Source: Polaromonas sp.
Lineage (GTDB): Bacteria; Pseudomonadota; Gammaproteobacteria; Burkholderiales; Burkholderiaceae_C
Direction: 5' to 3'
Assembly: GCF_012927455.1 (NCBI RefSeq)
Contig: NZ_JABBPE010000008.1
Location: forward strand, 248,001 to 312,000
Length of the DNA: 64,000 bases
The notes under the pieces were generated by a model. The model saw only the letters and a list, made by a program, of their open reading frames with translations. It ran no database searches and was not told where the DNA came from. Position 1 is the first letter of the stretch. Every line of letters starts with the position of its first letter. The translations under genes were made by a program, and so were the position numbers. Positions 36,866 to 45,258 of this stretch are shown piece after piece.

Positions 36866-37510
36866 ATGCTTGCCGACGCCTGGAACTATCTGCTTGCGCA
36901 CCCCGCGCAGTTTTGGCGTGCCCTCGGCGTTCACATGGCGCTGTCGGCCTCGGCGCTGCTGCTGGCTGCGCTCGTCAGCATTCCGGCAGGTATTGCCGTG
37001 GCCAGGCGCAATCGCCTGTCGCTGGCGGCAGTGAACGCGGCCAATGTTGCGCGCACCCTGCCATCGCTGGCCGTGCTCGCACTGGTCATGCCGCTGCTCG
37101 GAACCGGCTTTGCGCCGGCGCTGTTCGCCTTGACACTGATCGCCCTGCCGCCCATCGTCACACACACCATCGTTGCGATGCGTGGCGTCGATGCCGATGT
37201 GGTCGATGCCGCAGTCGGCATGGGCATGACGCGATCCATCCTTTTTTGGCAGGTCGAGTTGCCGATGGCCTTGCCCGTCATTTTTGCCGGCTTGCGCACA
37301 GCCGCAGTGCAGGTCATTTCCGGCGCGGTGCTGGCCGCGTTTATAGGGGGCGGTGGCCTGGGCGACTTCATCACTGCAGGCATCGCCATGATGGCCACGC
37401 CCCAGCTGCTGGTGGGCGCCATTCCCGTCACGCTGCTGGCGCTGGGCACTGATTTTCTCTTTGGCGCCTTGCAGCGCCGCATGACGCCCCGGGGGCTAAA
37501 TTCAACATGA
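36866..37510 (+). CDS. Betaine-type ABC importer permease 2
   Basis: 214 aa, OpuCD/YehW type, about five membrane helices (SASALLLAALVSIPAGIAVA, LPSLAVLALVMPLLGTGFAPALFALTLIALPPIV). EAA-like loop VVDAAVGMGMTRSILFWQVELPMALPVIFAGLR, then AAFIGGGGLGDFITAGI. It ends in a 4-bp overlap with the ATPase gene, so permease and ATPase are coupled. Confidence 0.9.
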   Translation: MLADAWNYLLAHPAQFWRALGVHMALSASALLLAALVSIPAGIAVARRNRLSLAAVNAANVARTLPSLAVLALVMPLLGTGFAPALFALTLIALPPIVTHTIVAMRGVDADVVDAAVGMGMTRSILFWQVELPMALPVIFAGLRTAAVQVISGAVLAAFIGGGGLGDFITAGIAMMATPQLLVGAIPVTLLALGTDFLFGALQRRMTPRGLNST

Positions 37511-38457
37511 TCACACTCGACCGCCTCAGTAAAACCTTCGCCAACAGCGCCCAACCGGCGGTCGATGGACTGTCGCTCTCGGTTGCTACAGGCGAAATCT
37601 GCGTGCTCATCGGCCCTTCGGGCTGCGGCAAGACCACCACCATGCGCTTGATCAACCGCATGGTCGAGCCCGATTCTGGGCGCATCGAAGTGGGTGGACG
37701 CGACGTGATGCGAATTGACCCGGTCGAACTGCGCCGCTCCATCGGCTATGTGATTCAGCAGGTCGGGCTGTTTCCCCACATGACGATTGGCGAGAACATC
37801 GCCACGGTGCCGAAAATGCTCGGCTGGGACGCGCCGCGCATTGCTAGGCGCGTCGATGAACTGCTGGCGCTGGTTCACATGGAGCCGGCGCAGTTCCGTG
37901 AGCGTTTTCCACGTGAGCTCTCGGGCGGCCAGAAGCAGCGCGTCGGCGTGGCGCGGGCGCTGGCGGCGGACCCGCCTGTCATGCTGATGGACGAGCCGTT
38001 CGGCGCCATCGACCCGATCACGCGCACGCTGCTGCAGGACGAGTTTTTGCGCATCCTGCGCGAACTCGGCAAAACCATTGTTTTTGTGACGCACGACATC
38101 GACGAAGCGATCCGCATGGGTTCGCGCATCGCCATCCTGCTCGCCGGCAGGCTGATTCAATACGATACGCCTGAACGCATTTTGGCCCGTCCAGCCGACG
38201 CGTTTGTGCAAGCCTTTGTCGGGGAAGACCGCTCGCTGAAGCGGCTTTCCCTGCTGACGGCAGGCGCCTATGTCGAGGCAGGAAATCCCACCGCTGCGGC
38301 GCCACGTCTGCCGCCCGGCACGCCTTTGCGCGATGCCTTGGCGGTGATGCTGGACGCCGGCGTTGATGAGGCCGGCATTGTGGACAGCCGAGGCGCTGTA
38401 CTGGGGCGAATCACCCTGGCAGGGATTCGACAGGCGGCGCAGGTGGCAAAGCCATGA
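37507..38457 (+). CDS. Betaine-type ABC importer ATPase with a C-terminal CBS-like segment
   Basis: 316 aa, OpuCA/ProV-like. Walker A GPSGCGKTTTMRLINRM near residue 36, Q-loop QQVGLFPHMT, signature ELSGGQKQRVGVARAL near 140, Walker B VMLMDEPFGAIDP near 160, switch VTHDIDEA. After residue 250 a single short CBS-like unit (PLRDALAVMLDAGVDEAGIVDSRGAVLGRITLAGI) takes the place of the tandem CBS pair used by osmosensing OpuCA, so ionic-strength gating is less likely. Last gene of the plus run. Confidence 0.9.
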   Translation: MITLDRLSKTFANSAQPAVDGLSLSVATGEICVLIGPSGCGKTTTMRLINRMVEPDSGRIEVGGRDVMRIDPVELRRSIGYVIQQVGLFPHMTIGENIATVPKMLGWDAPRIARRVDELLALVHMEPAQFRERFPRELSGGQKQRVGVARALAADPPVMLMDEPFGAIDPITRTLLQDEFLRILRELGKTIVFVTHDIDEAIRMGSRIAILLAGRLIQYDTPERILARPADAFVQAFVGEDRSLKRLSLLTAGAYVEAGNPTAAAPRLPPGTPLRDALAVMLDAGVDEAGIVDSRGAVLGRITLAGIRQAAQVAKP

Positions 38458-38546
38458 ATCCACTCTGACGCAAGCCTCTGCCGCCATTAAGAGGTTTTTC
38501 AGAGCGCTGAATCCAGGTACATTGGACCAGTCGCGCAATCCCCTAT

Positions 38547-38594
38547 GCTATTATTTTAATAGCTACTATCGCTTATAGCTATTGGGCTGTAGCC
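38547..38594 (+). repeat. R1 mini-repeat copy 7
   Basis: GCTATTATTTTAATAGCT, then CTATCGC and TTGGGCTGT at the family spacing. It lies within the 325-bp convergent gap 38458-38782, which otherwise holds a terminator (38691-38725) and no gene. Confidence 0.7.
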
Positions 38595-38690
38595 GTATTC
38601 GCTGTATAGAAAAGAACTCCGCAAGACTTCCTCAGGTTTAAGGCGCGCATCTCGCGAAAAAAGGGAACCAGTCTCATACAAACGCCACCA

Positions 38691-38725
38691 AGAAAAAACC
38701 CGGCTCGCATTTGCAGCGCCGGGTT
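38691..38725 (-). terminator. Intrinsic terminator of the Cys-repeat protein gene
   Basis: Minus strand: AACCCGGC, 13-nt loop, GCCGGGTT, then TTTTCT. It is a perfect 8-bp stem with a T-run, located 58 bp past the stop at 38783. Confidence 0.8.
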
Positions 38726-38782
38726 GTCCAGGAAATGCATGGACGGTTACCGCCCTCTTTCAGGCGATCCGTCGTGCTCTGA

Positions 38783-39355
38783 CTACTTCATGCCAAATTT
38801 GCTTTTGGCATCGTTCTGGCAGGTGGTCTTGGCGGGACCTGCAAGACTGTCGCAACGCTCATTGGCCGCTTTGTAATCGGCTTCACGCTTTTCAACGCCG
38901 GCATCTTTTTTCACATCGCTCATTTTCTCGGACTTGTCCTTGCTGGTATCGGCGGAGGCCTTGGTCACCTTGGCATCTTCTCTGGCCTTGACGCGAGCAG
39001 CCTTAGCGTCCTTGACGCAGACATCCTTGGCGTTAGCAGTTTGGTCATCGCACTTTTCCTTCGCGGTGTCGTAAGCAGCGTCGGCTTTGGCGAAAACGAC
39101 CTTCTCGGTATTTTTTGGCGTGGGCTTGTATTGGGATTCCAGTTCAGCCTTGGCGACCTTGTCTGCGCCCTTCGCTTCGGACACGCAGATGTCTTTAGCA
39201 TTGGCCTTCATGGCACTGCATTTGTCACGGTTGACTTTGTAGTCTGCCGAGATCTGGTCTTTCTGGGTTTTGTATTCCTCTTTGGTCAATGCCATGGCAC
39301 TGCCCGCAAAAGAGCAAGAAAGAGCGACGGTCAGCATTAGCAATCTGGTTTTCAT
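38783..39355 (-). CDS. Periplasmic Lys/Ala-rich protein with three paired-Cys repeats
   Basis: 190 aa. Signal peptide MKTRLLMLTVALSCSFAGSA-MA. The mature part is strongly helical and charged. It carries three related ~30-residue units: YKVNRDKCSAMKANAKDICVSEAK, YDTAKEKCDDQTANAKDVCVKDAK and YKAANERCDSLAGPAKTTCQNDAK. Each has a Cys pair spaced about 11-12 residues apart, which could form disulfide-clipped helical hairpins in the periplasm. Similar proteins are common, uncharacterised, in Burkholderiales and are sometimes labelled TolA-like. It lies just upstream of intrinsic terminator 38691 and downstream of csbD, the two likely both stress or stationary-phase genes (inference). Confidence 0.75.
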   Translation of the reverse strand: MKTRLLMLTVALSCSFAGSAMALTKEEYKTQKDQISADYKVNRDKCSAMKANAKDICVSEAKGADKVAKAELESQYKPTPKNTEKVVFAKADAAYDTAKEKCDDQTANAKDVCVKDAKAARVKAREDAKVTKASADTSKDKSEKMSDVKKDAGVEKREADYKAANERCDSLAGPAKTTCQNDAKSKFGMK

Positions 39356-39421
39356 GATAGGTCCTTGGGTGAGTTATCTAATTAATTATGGAGAAGCGGT
39401 ATACCGGCGAGTTGCGCCAGA

Positions 39422-39643
39422 TCAATAGCGCTCAAAGAAATTGGTGGGGTTGCGTTCCCGCCATGTGTCGACCTGCTTTTCAGCCTCGTCCTTGTTGATG
39501 CCGTGACGCTCCTGAATTTTGCCCAGCAGCAGGTCGCGCTTGCCGGCAATCACATCCAGGTCGTCATCGGTCAACTTGCCCCACTGCTCTTTGACTTTTC
39601 CTTTGAACTGAAGCCAGTTACCTTCTATTCGATCTTGGTTCAT
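39422..39643 (-). CDS. CsbD family stress-response protein
   Basis: 73 aa, small hydrophilic CsbD domain: MNQDRIEGNWLQFKGKVKEQ, WGKLTDDDLDVIAGKRDLLLGKIQ, ERHGINKDEAEKQVDTW. The family is induced by general stress in many bacteria; its molecular role is unknown. ATG 39643 has a strong AGGAGAG ribosome site. Confidence 0.9.
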   Translation of the reverse strand: MNQDRIEGNWLQFKGKVKEQWGKLTDDDLDVIAGKRDLLLGKIQERHGINKDEAEKQVDTWRERNPTNFFERY

Positions 39644-40081
39644 GGTTCTCTCCTGAAGATGTTGCTTAATACGCTGGCGGCCTGCGCATTCTCATTCAAG
39701 CGAATGTTTTGTGGCGAGTGCGTAAAGACTACTTTTGATCCGTTGCAAAAACGGTAGTCCCGCACATTTGAAGACCGTAGGCTCTTGCCTACATTTCATG
39801 TAGAACGATGGCTATTTTCCGCAGCTGAGCCGTTCGCAGAGAACATGGTTTTTTTGGCTAGTTATTGATTTATCTGTAGTGAGGGAAAAGCGCCTATCCT
39901 CAACATCCGAATCAGTTCGGCCCGCCAGCGCCGAACTGACACGTGCCATCGCTGCAATCCTGTTCGAGCTGACCACCACTATCCCGCGCAAGAAGTGCGA
40001 ACTCACTGCAATCGCGATTGAATAAGGCTTGCCCGAGCACTGGATGGTAGGGACCGTGAACCTGGCTGGGAAGCGGCTGCG
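39644..40081. other. 438-bp stretch without a recognised gene
   Basis: It holds the csbD promoter region on the right-facing side. From 39879 (GTG) to 40025 a 48-codon plus-strand frame is open (ending LTTTIPRKKCELTAIAIE); its Thr/Pro/Lys text suggests a decayed C-terminus, but I cannot assign a family. It is also open on the minus strand (39812-40006). No repeat or RNA gene is visible. Confidence 0.4.
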
Positions 40082-41728
40082 TTACCTGGCCCGCAAGGTG
40101 CGGCTTAGCAGTGCCACCGGCAGCAGGCCGACCAGCACCAGCGCCAGCGCGGGCAAAGCGGCTTCACCGAGTCGTTCGTCGCGCGCCAATTGGTAGGTGA
40201 CCACGGCCAGGGTGTCGCTATTGAAGGGACGCAGCACCAGTGTGGCCGGCAGCTCCTTCATGACGTCGACAAACACCAGCAGGCCGGCCACTGCGACTGA
40301 ACGCTTGAGCAGCGGCCAGTGCACGCGGGCCAGCAGACCGGCGCCGGTGCTGCCCAGCATGCGTGCGCTGTCATCGAAACTGACCGGGATACGCGAGTAG
40401 CCACTTTGAATCGTTTGCAGGGCGACGGCGCTGAAGCGCACCAAATACGCCCAGACAATGCCGAGCGCGGTGCCGGTGATCCAATAACCCGCGCCGGTCT
40501 GCGGCGCTGCAGCCTGCAGCCAGCCCACGGGCAGCAGCAGGCCCACCACGATCACGGCGCCCGGCACGGCATAGCCCAGGCTGGCCAGCTGAACGGCCAG
40601 ACGGGTGAGCACATGCGGCTGGCGCCGCACCGCAAAAGCCAGGCTGACGGCCAGGCCCGTCGCCAGCACGGCCGCCAGACCGGCGAGCCAAACACTATTA
40701 AGCGTCCAGCCGAGAAATTTATCCCAGAGCTGGTTGTCCCAGCCCAAAATCAGCGGACGCAGCATGAACAGCACCGGCAACACGAAGCCGAATGCAATTG
40801 GCAGGGCGCATACCAGCCAGGCGACCAGTGCCCGCCCGCCTTGCAGCTGAACTGGCGCGGCATCCGAAGCCCCGGAGCGCGCGCCGCGGCCCCCGGCAAA
40901 ACGCATGCGCTTTTGCGCGCTGTGCTCAATGCGCAGCAGCACGGCGACGACGATTAGCAGCACCGTGGCCAGTTGCGCCGCGGCAATGCGGTTGTCCATG
41001 GACAGCCAGGCCTTGTAAATGCCAGCAGTAAAGGTCTGGATGCCAAAATAGCTGGCCACACCAAAATCGGCCAGTGTTTCCATCAGGGCCAGCGCCACGC
41101 CGGCCGCCACCGCCGGACGCGCCAGCGGCAGCGCCACCTCACGAACGCGGCGCGACAGCGGCGCGCCCAGCAGCCGCGCAGCCTCCATCAGGTGCACGGC
41201 GCGTTCTGACAAGGCCGTGCGCGCCAGCAAATACACATAGGGGTAAAGCGCCACCGTAAATACCAGCACCGCGCCGCCCAGGCTGCGCACTTCGGGCAGC
41301 AAGCTGCCGCGCAGACCCAATACCGCGCGCAGCCAGCTTTGCAGCGGACCGCCGAACTGCAAGAAATCGGTGTAAGCGTAGGCAATCACATAGGCGGGCA
41401 TGGCCAGTGGCAGCAGCAAGGCCCACTCAAATACGCGCCGGCCCGGAAAATCAAACAGCGTGACCGCGCTGGCCGTTGCCATGCCCACCGTGCCCACACC
41501 CAAGGCCACGCAAACGCACAGCAACAGGGAGGTCCCGATGTAGTCCGGCAGCACGGTTTGCAGCATTTGCAGCAAGATGGAGCGCGCCTCGCCGTTGAAC
41601 TGCAGCCAGGACAAGGCAACGGCCAGCACGGGCAGCGTCAGCAGGCCGACCGCCAAAAACAGCAGTGCAGCAGGCATGAAACGAAACACGGAACGAGGCA
41701 CAGAACGGAGCAGAAGTTGGCGGCGCAT
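40082..41728 (-). CDS. fbpB: Ferric iron ABC transporter permease (FbpB type)
   Basis: Fused two-domain permease with about 12 membrane helices; 548 aa from MRRQLLLRSVP at 41728 (an in-frame ATG at 41788 adds 20 unlikely residues). Each half has its own EAA loop: HLMEAARLLGAPLSRRVREVALPLARPAVAAGVALALMETLADFG in the first and SFDDSARMLGSTGAGLLARVHWPLLKRSVAVAGLLVFVDVMKELPATL in the second, the latter ending in the iron-family KELP..L signature. It is divergent from fbpC with 115 bp between. No FbpA binding protein is nearby, so it must be encoded elsewhere. Confidence 0.9.
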   Translation of the reverse strand: MRRQLLLRSVPRSVFRFMPAALLFLAVGLLTLPVLAVALSWLQFNGEARSILLQMLQTVLPDYIGTSLLLCVCVALGVGTVGMATASAVTLFDFPGRRVFEWALLLPLAMPAYVIAYAYTDFLQFGGPLQSWLRAVLGLRGSLLPEVRSLGGAVLVFTVALYPYVYLLARTALSERAVHLMEAARLLGAPLSRRVREVALPLARPAVAAGVALALMETLADFGVASYFGIQTFTAGIYKAWLSMDNRIAAAQLATVLLIVVAVLLRIEHSAQKRMRFAGGRGARSGASDAAPVQLQGGRALVAWLVCALPIAFGFVLPVLFMLRPLILGWDNQLWDKFLGWTLNSVWLAGLAAVLATGLAVSLAFAVRRQPHVLTRLAVQLASLGYAVPGAVIVVGLLLPVGWLQAAAPQTGAGYWITGTALGIVWAYLVRFSAVALQTIQSGYSRIPVSFDDSARMLGSTGAGLLARVHWPLLKRSVAVAGLLVFVDVMKELPATLVLRPFNSDTLAVVTYQLARDERLGEAALPALALVLVGLLPVALLSRTLRAR

Positions 41729-41808
41729 GAATATCCGGAAAAAGGCTTTGTTGCAGTTGCGGGCAGTGCCCAAACCCGCATGCGCCATGGTGCGTGCAGT
41801 CAGTCACT

Positions 41809-41830
41809 GCAAATGAGAATTGTAAGCATC
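41809..41830. promoter_or_regulatory. Possible Fur box between fbpB and fbpC
   Basis: GCAAATGAGAATTGTAAGCA contains the AATGAGAATT core that resembles Fur operators, about 15 bp upstream of fbpC. Match is partial. Confidence 0.4.
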
Positions 41831-41843
41831 TACAATCAAAGCC

Positions 41844-42941
41844 ATGTTTTTGGAAGTCTCCCAACTCGCCGTGCACTATGCAGGCCGCTCGAAACTGGCC
41901 GTTGAGGGCGTGTCTTTTAGCCTGCCGGCCGGAGAAATCGGGGTGCTGATCGGGCCCTCTGGTTGCGGCAAAACCACGCTGCTGCGTGCGGTCGCTGGGC
42001 TGGAACGCGCACAGGCGGGCAGCATCAGCCTGGCCAAGCAAGTCGTCAGCAGTTCAACGGTCCAGGTGCCGGCCGAATCACGCCGCATCGGCATGGTGTT
42101 TCAGGACTACGCGCTGTTTCCGCATTTGAATTCGGCGCAGAACGTGGCGTTCGGGCTCACGCATCTGCCCCCCTCCCAGCGCGCGCAACGCGTCAACGAA
42201 GTGCTGGAGCTGGTCGGCCTGGGCAATGTACACAAGCGCTTTCCGCACGAGCTGTCTGGCGGGCAGCAGCAACGCGTGGCGCTGGCGCGCGCGCTGGCGC
42301 CGCAGCCACGCTTGCTGCTGCTGGACGAGCCCTTTTCCAATCTGGACGTGGACTTGCGCGAGCGCCTGGCGCACGAGGTGCGCGCCATCCTCAAGGCTGC
42401 CGGGGCCACGGCCCTGTTTGTCACGCACGACCAGCTCGAAGCGTTTGCCATCGGCGACCGCATCGGTGTGATGCATGAGGGGCATTTGCACCAGTGGGAT
42501 GACGCCTATGCGCTGTACCACCGGCCCGCCACGCGCTTTGTCGCCGACTTCATCGGCCACGGTGTCTTTACCCACGCGCGCATCCAGCAGCATTCGCAAG
42601 GGGTCGTGGTGCACACGTCGCTGGGCGATCTGGAGGATCTACAAGAGTGTCCGCTGCCCAGCGCGTACCCGGGCGGTTTGTGCGATGTGCTGTTGCGCGC
42701 CGACGATATCGTGCATGACGACCATGCGCCGGTGAAGGCGCAGATTCTTCGCAAGGCGTTCCGCGGTTCAGAATTTTTGTATACGCTGCGGCTTTCATCA
42801 GGCGAGACGGTGGTGGCGCATGTGCCTTCGCACCACGACCATGCGCTGGGCGAATGGATAGGCATACGCCCCGAGGTCGATCACGTCGTCACCTTTCCGC
42901 GCGAAGTGGCCGCTGCGGCGCCGCTGGCTGACGCGCACTAA
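41844..42941 (+). CDS. fbpC: Ferric iron ABC transporter ATPase (FbpC type)
   Basis: 365 aa. Walker A GPSGCGKTTLLRAVAGL near residue 38, Q-loop FQDYALFPHL, signature ELSGGQQQRVALARAL near 138, Walker B LLLDEPFSNLD near 158, switch VTHDQLEAF. A C-terminal TOBE-like domain (~residues 240-350) reads CDVLLRADDIVHDD and FRGSEFLYTLRL. It is divergent from fbpB, with which it forms the inner-membrane part of a ferric importer. Confidence 0.9.
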   Translation: MFLEVSQLAVHYAGRSKLAVEGVSFSLPAGEIGVLIGPSGCGKTTLLRAVAGLERAQAGSISLAKQVVSSSTVQVPAESRRIGMVFQDYALFPHLNSAQNVAFGLTHLPPSQRAQRVNEVLELVGLGNVHKRFPHELSGGQQQRVALARALAPQPRLLLLDEPFSNLDVDLRERLAHEVRAILKAAGATALFVTHDQLEAFAIGDRIGVMHEGHLHQWDDAYALYHRPATRFVADFIGHGVFTHARIQQHSQGVVVHTSLGDLEDLQECPLPSAYPGGLCDVLLRADDIVHDDHAPVKAQILRKAFRGSEFLYTLRLSSGETVVAHVPSHHDHALGEWIGIRPEVDHVVTFPREVAAAAPLADAH

Positions 42942-42980
42942 TCGGCGCGTGCGGTGGCGCTCCGGGCGGCTTGCGCCCGG

Positions 42981-43718
42981 CTACACCTGCCGCAAGCGCT
43001 CAATATCCTCGCGCAGTGCCTGGGCCCATGCACGCCTGGTTTGGCCCTGCGACTCCTGGGGCTCACCAAAAGTCACCACCGCTTTCAGGCCGCGCGCCGT
43101 GAGGGTTCTTGAAATCGAGCCGATCAAGGTTTCGTCGTCCACATAGCTAGGCGCAAAACTGGTGGCGCCGCTGGCTCTGTCGATGAACTTGAGGGCCACC
43201 GGCTGCACCGGCACCGAGGCCTCGATGGCGGCCTGGATCAGGTTGGCATGAAAAGGTTTGAGCGTGATGCCGTCACCGGTCGTGCCTTCAGGAAACACCG
43301 CCAGAACGTCACCGGCGCGCAGGCGGACGGCCATTTGCAACACCACCCGATGCGCATCGCGCCGCGATGCGCGCTCGATATACAAAGTATCAGCTCCATG
43401 GGCCAGCGTGCTGACAAAAGGCCAGTCTTTGACATCGGACTTGGACACAAATCGGCAATGGCGTGAGGCGTGGATCACCAAAATATCCAGCCACGAAATA
43501 TGGTTGGCCACCAGCAGCACGGGGCCGGCAGCCGGCGGCGTGCCATTCACCACTAGCTCAATACCTACGATGCGCAACATTTCTCCGGCCCAGGCGTGAA
43601 CTCGAGCCTCCCGGGCGGCCTGTTCAAGCTTGGGGAAAACGGTCTTGATGGTCCAGAAGCCGCGCACCGCGTGCAGCGTGGCGCGCATTAATTTCCAGCT
43701 AACGCCGAACACTCTCAT
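42981..43718 (-). CDS. 1-acyl-sn-glycerol-3-phosphate acyltransferase-like (PlsC) protein
   Basis: 245-aa membrane-associated acyltransferase. The NHx4D motif is seen in VANHISWLDILV (~residues 71-82), the FPEGTT motif near 142, and a Tyr/Glu/Arg IERASR block between them. It could make phosphatidic acid or remodel lysophospholipid or ornithine lipids; several paralogues usually exist per genome. It starts 15 bp after the dihydroorotase-like gene stop and may be read through from the pyr cluster. Confidence 0.88.
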   Translation of the reverse strand: MRVFGVSWKLMRATLHAVRGFWTIKTVFPKLEQAAREARVHAWAGEMLRIVGIELVVNGTPPAAGPVLLVANHISWLDILVIHASRHCRFVSKSDVKDWPFVSTLAHGADTLYIERASRRDAHRVVLQMAVRLRAGDVLAVFPEGTTGDGITLKPFHANLIQAAIEASVPVQPVALKFIDRASGATSFAPSYVDDETLIGSISRTLTARGLKAVVTFGEPQESQGQTRRAWAQALREDIERLRQV

Positions 43719-43733
43719 GAAGTCAGCCCCCGC

Positions 43734-45032
43734 TCAGCGCGCGGCTTCGTAAGCCACCTGGCCACCCACCACGGTCCAGCGCACGCGCGCCGCCAGTTGG
43801 TGGCCAGAAAACGGTGTGTTCCTGCCCTGGCTACGCAAGGCGGCTGGCTCCACCATCCAGGTGGCATTTGGGTCAAACACGCAGATATCGGCCATGCCGC
43901 CTCTGACCAAGCGACCGGCGCTGGCCTGCAGCGTGCCCAGGGCATCGCCCAATACACGGGCCGGCTCGCTAGTCAACACCGCAAGCGCGCGCAGCAGGCC
44001 GCCCGGGCGGTCACTGCCCCACTTGCAGGCCAGGCCGAGCAGCAGTTCCAGGCCGGTAGCGCCCGGCTCGGCCTCGGCAAACGGCAGGGTTTTGGCGTCT
44101 TCGGCGACCGGCGAGTGGTCGGATACCAGCGCGTCAATCGTTCCGTCAGCCAGGCCCAGGCGAATCGCGTCACGGTCGCGCTGCTGGCGCAGCGGCGGGT
44201 CCAGACGCATGCGGCTGTCGAAGTAGCCGATGTCCACATCGGTCAAATGCAGGCTGTTGATGCTGACATCGCAGGTGATGCCCAGCCCCTCGGCCTTGGC
44301 CTTGCCGACCAGCGCCACGCCGGCAGCACTGCTGATGCGGCACAGGTGCACGCGCGCACCGGTGGCGCGCACCAGTTCAAAAATCGTGTGCAAGGCAATC
44401 GTTTCGGCGGCCACCGGCACGCCGCTCAAGCCCAGGCGTGTGGCCAGCGCGCCGCTGGCGGCGACGCCTTTACCAAGATGAATCTCCTGCGGGCGCAGCC
44501 AGACGGTGTAGCCGAAAGTTGCTGCGTATTGCAGCGCGCGCAGCAACACCTGGGTGTTGGCCAGCGGCACTTCGGCCTGGCTGAAACCGACGCAGCCGGC
44601 CTCGGTCAACTCGACCATTTCAGTCAGCGCCTCGCCTTGCAGGGCGCGCGTCAAGGCGCCCAGCGGGAAGACGCGTGACTGGTGCAGCTTTTCGGCGCGG
44701 AACTTGAGCATTTCGACCAGTCCGGGCTCATCCAGCACCGGGTCGGTATCGGGCGGACAGACCAGGCTGGTGACGCCGCCGGCAACCGCTGCAGCCAGTT
44801 CGCTTTCCAGCATGCCTTCGTGTTCGTAGCCGGGCTCGCGCAGCCGGGCCGACAAATCGATCAGGCCGGGCGCCACGATGCAGCCGCTGGCGTCAATGGT
44901 TTTGTTGGGCACAAAATCGGCAGCGCGATTGTTCAGCGAGACGATGCGGCCCGCAGCGATGGCGACGTCGCCGACTTGGTCATAAGCGCTTGCCGGATCT
45001 ATCACCCGGCCGTTCTTGATGAGGAGTTTCAT
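43734..45032 (-). CDS. pyrC: Noncatalytic dihydroorotase-like subunit (PyrC'/PyrX)
   Basis: 432 aa from MKLLIKNGRVIDP at 45032 (GAGGAG-like context absent; ATG by homology). Dihydroorotase fold, but the metal motif is destroyed: APGLIDLSARLREPG, where active enzymes have DxHxHLREPG. Later blocks (ITCDVSINSLHLTD, LVSDHSPV, GATGLELLLGL) remain. Such proteins assemble with PyrB into the large aspartate carbamoyltransferase holoenzyme, as known in Pseudomonas, while another gene supplies dihydroorotase activity. It follows pyrB by 226 bp that are mostly R2 repeat, and precedes a PlsC gene by 15 bp. Confidence 0.9.
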   Translation of the reverse strand: MKLLIKNGRVIDPASAYDQVGDVAIAAGRIVSLNNRAADFVPNKTIDASGCIVAPGLIDLSARLREPGYEHEGMLESELAAAVAGGVTSLVCPPDTDPVLDEPGLVEMLKFRAEKLHQSRVFPLGALTRALQGEALTEMVELTEAGCVGFSQAEVPLANTQVLLRALQYAATFGYTVWLRPQEIHLGKGVAASGALATRLGLSGVPVAAETIALHTIFELVRATGARVHLCRISSAAGVALVGKAKAEGLGITCDVSINSLHLTDVDIGYFDSRMRLDPPLRQQRDRDAIRLGLADGTIDALVSDHSPVAEDAKTLPFAEAEPGATGLELLLGLACKWGSDRPGGLLRALAVLTSEPARVLGDALGTLQASAGRLVRGGMADICVFDPNATWMVEPAALRSQGRNTPFSGHQLAARVRWTVVGGQVAYEAAR

Positions 45033-45055
45033 TAGATTTTTCCGGAAATTGGCCG

Positions 45056-45254
45056 CCGCGCCGGGCCGCCCCAAGCAAGGTCCGCCTTTTCAAGACACAG
45101 TGAAATACAGGATGCGACAAGCGCGAGAGTTGGACTTCGCGCTGCGGCGCTCCCGCATTCGCAAGCAGGGGCCGCGGAACCGGCTTTGCCGGGCCGCAGG
45201 CGCAGCGCCCCCTCGGGGGGCAGCGAACCACGCGAAGCGGGGAGCGTGGGGGCC
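45056..45254 (-). repeat. R2 dispersed repeat, split copy
   Basis: The right part (45190-45254) holds GCCCCCTCGGGGGGCAGCG and GCGTGGGGGCC. The left part (45056-45110) holds CCGGGCCGCCCCAAGC and a TTCAAGACACAG tail. About 80 bp of unrelated sequence lie between, suggesting an R2 unit broken by an insertion or two partial units. They fill the pyrB to pyrC' gap. Confidence 0.6.
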
Positions 45255-45258
45255 TCAC

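Noticed and set aside
36931-38538. 535-codon minus-strand open frame over permease 2 and the ATPase
   Set aside because: Antisense shadow; no domain signature, while the plus-strand genes have Walker and EAA motifs.
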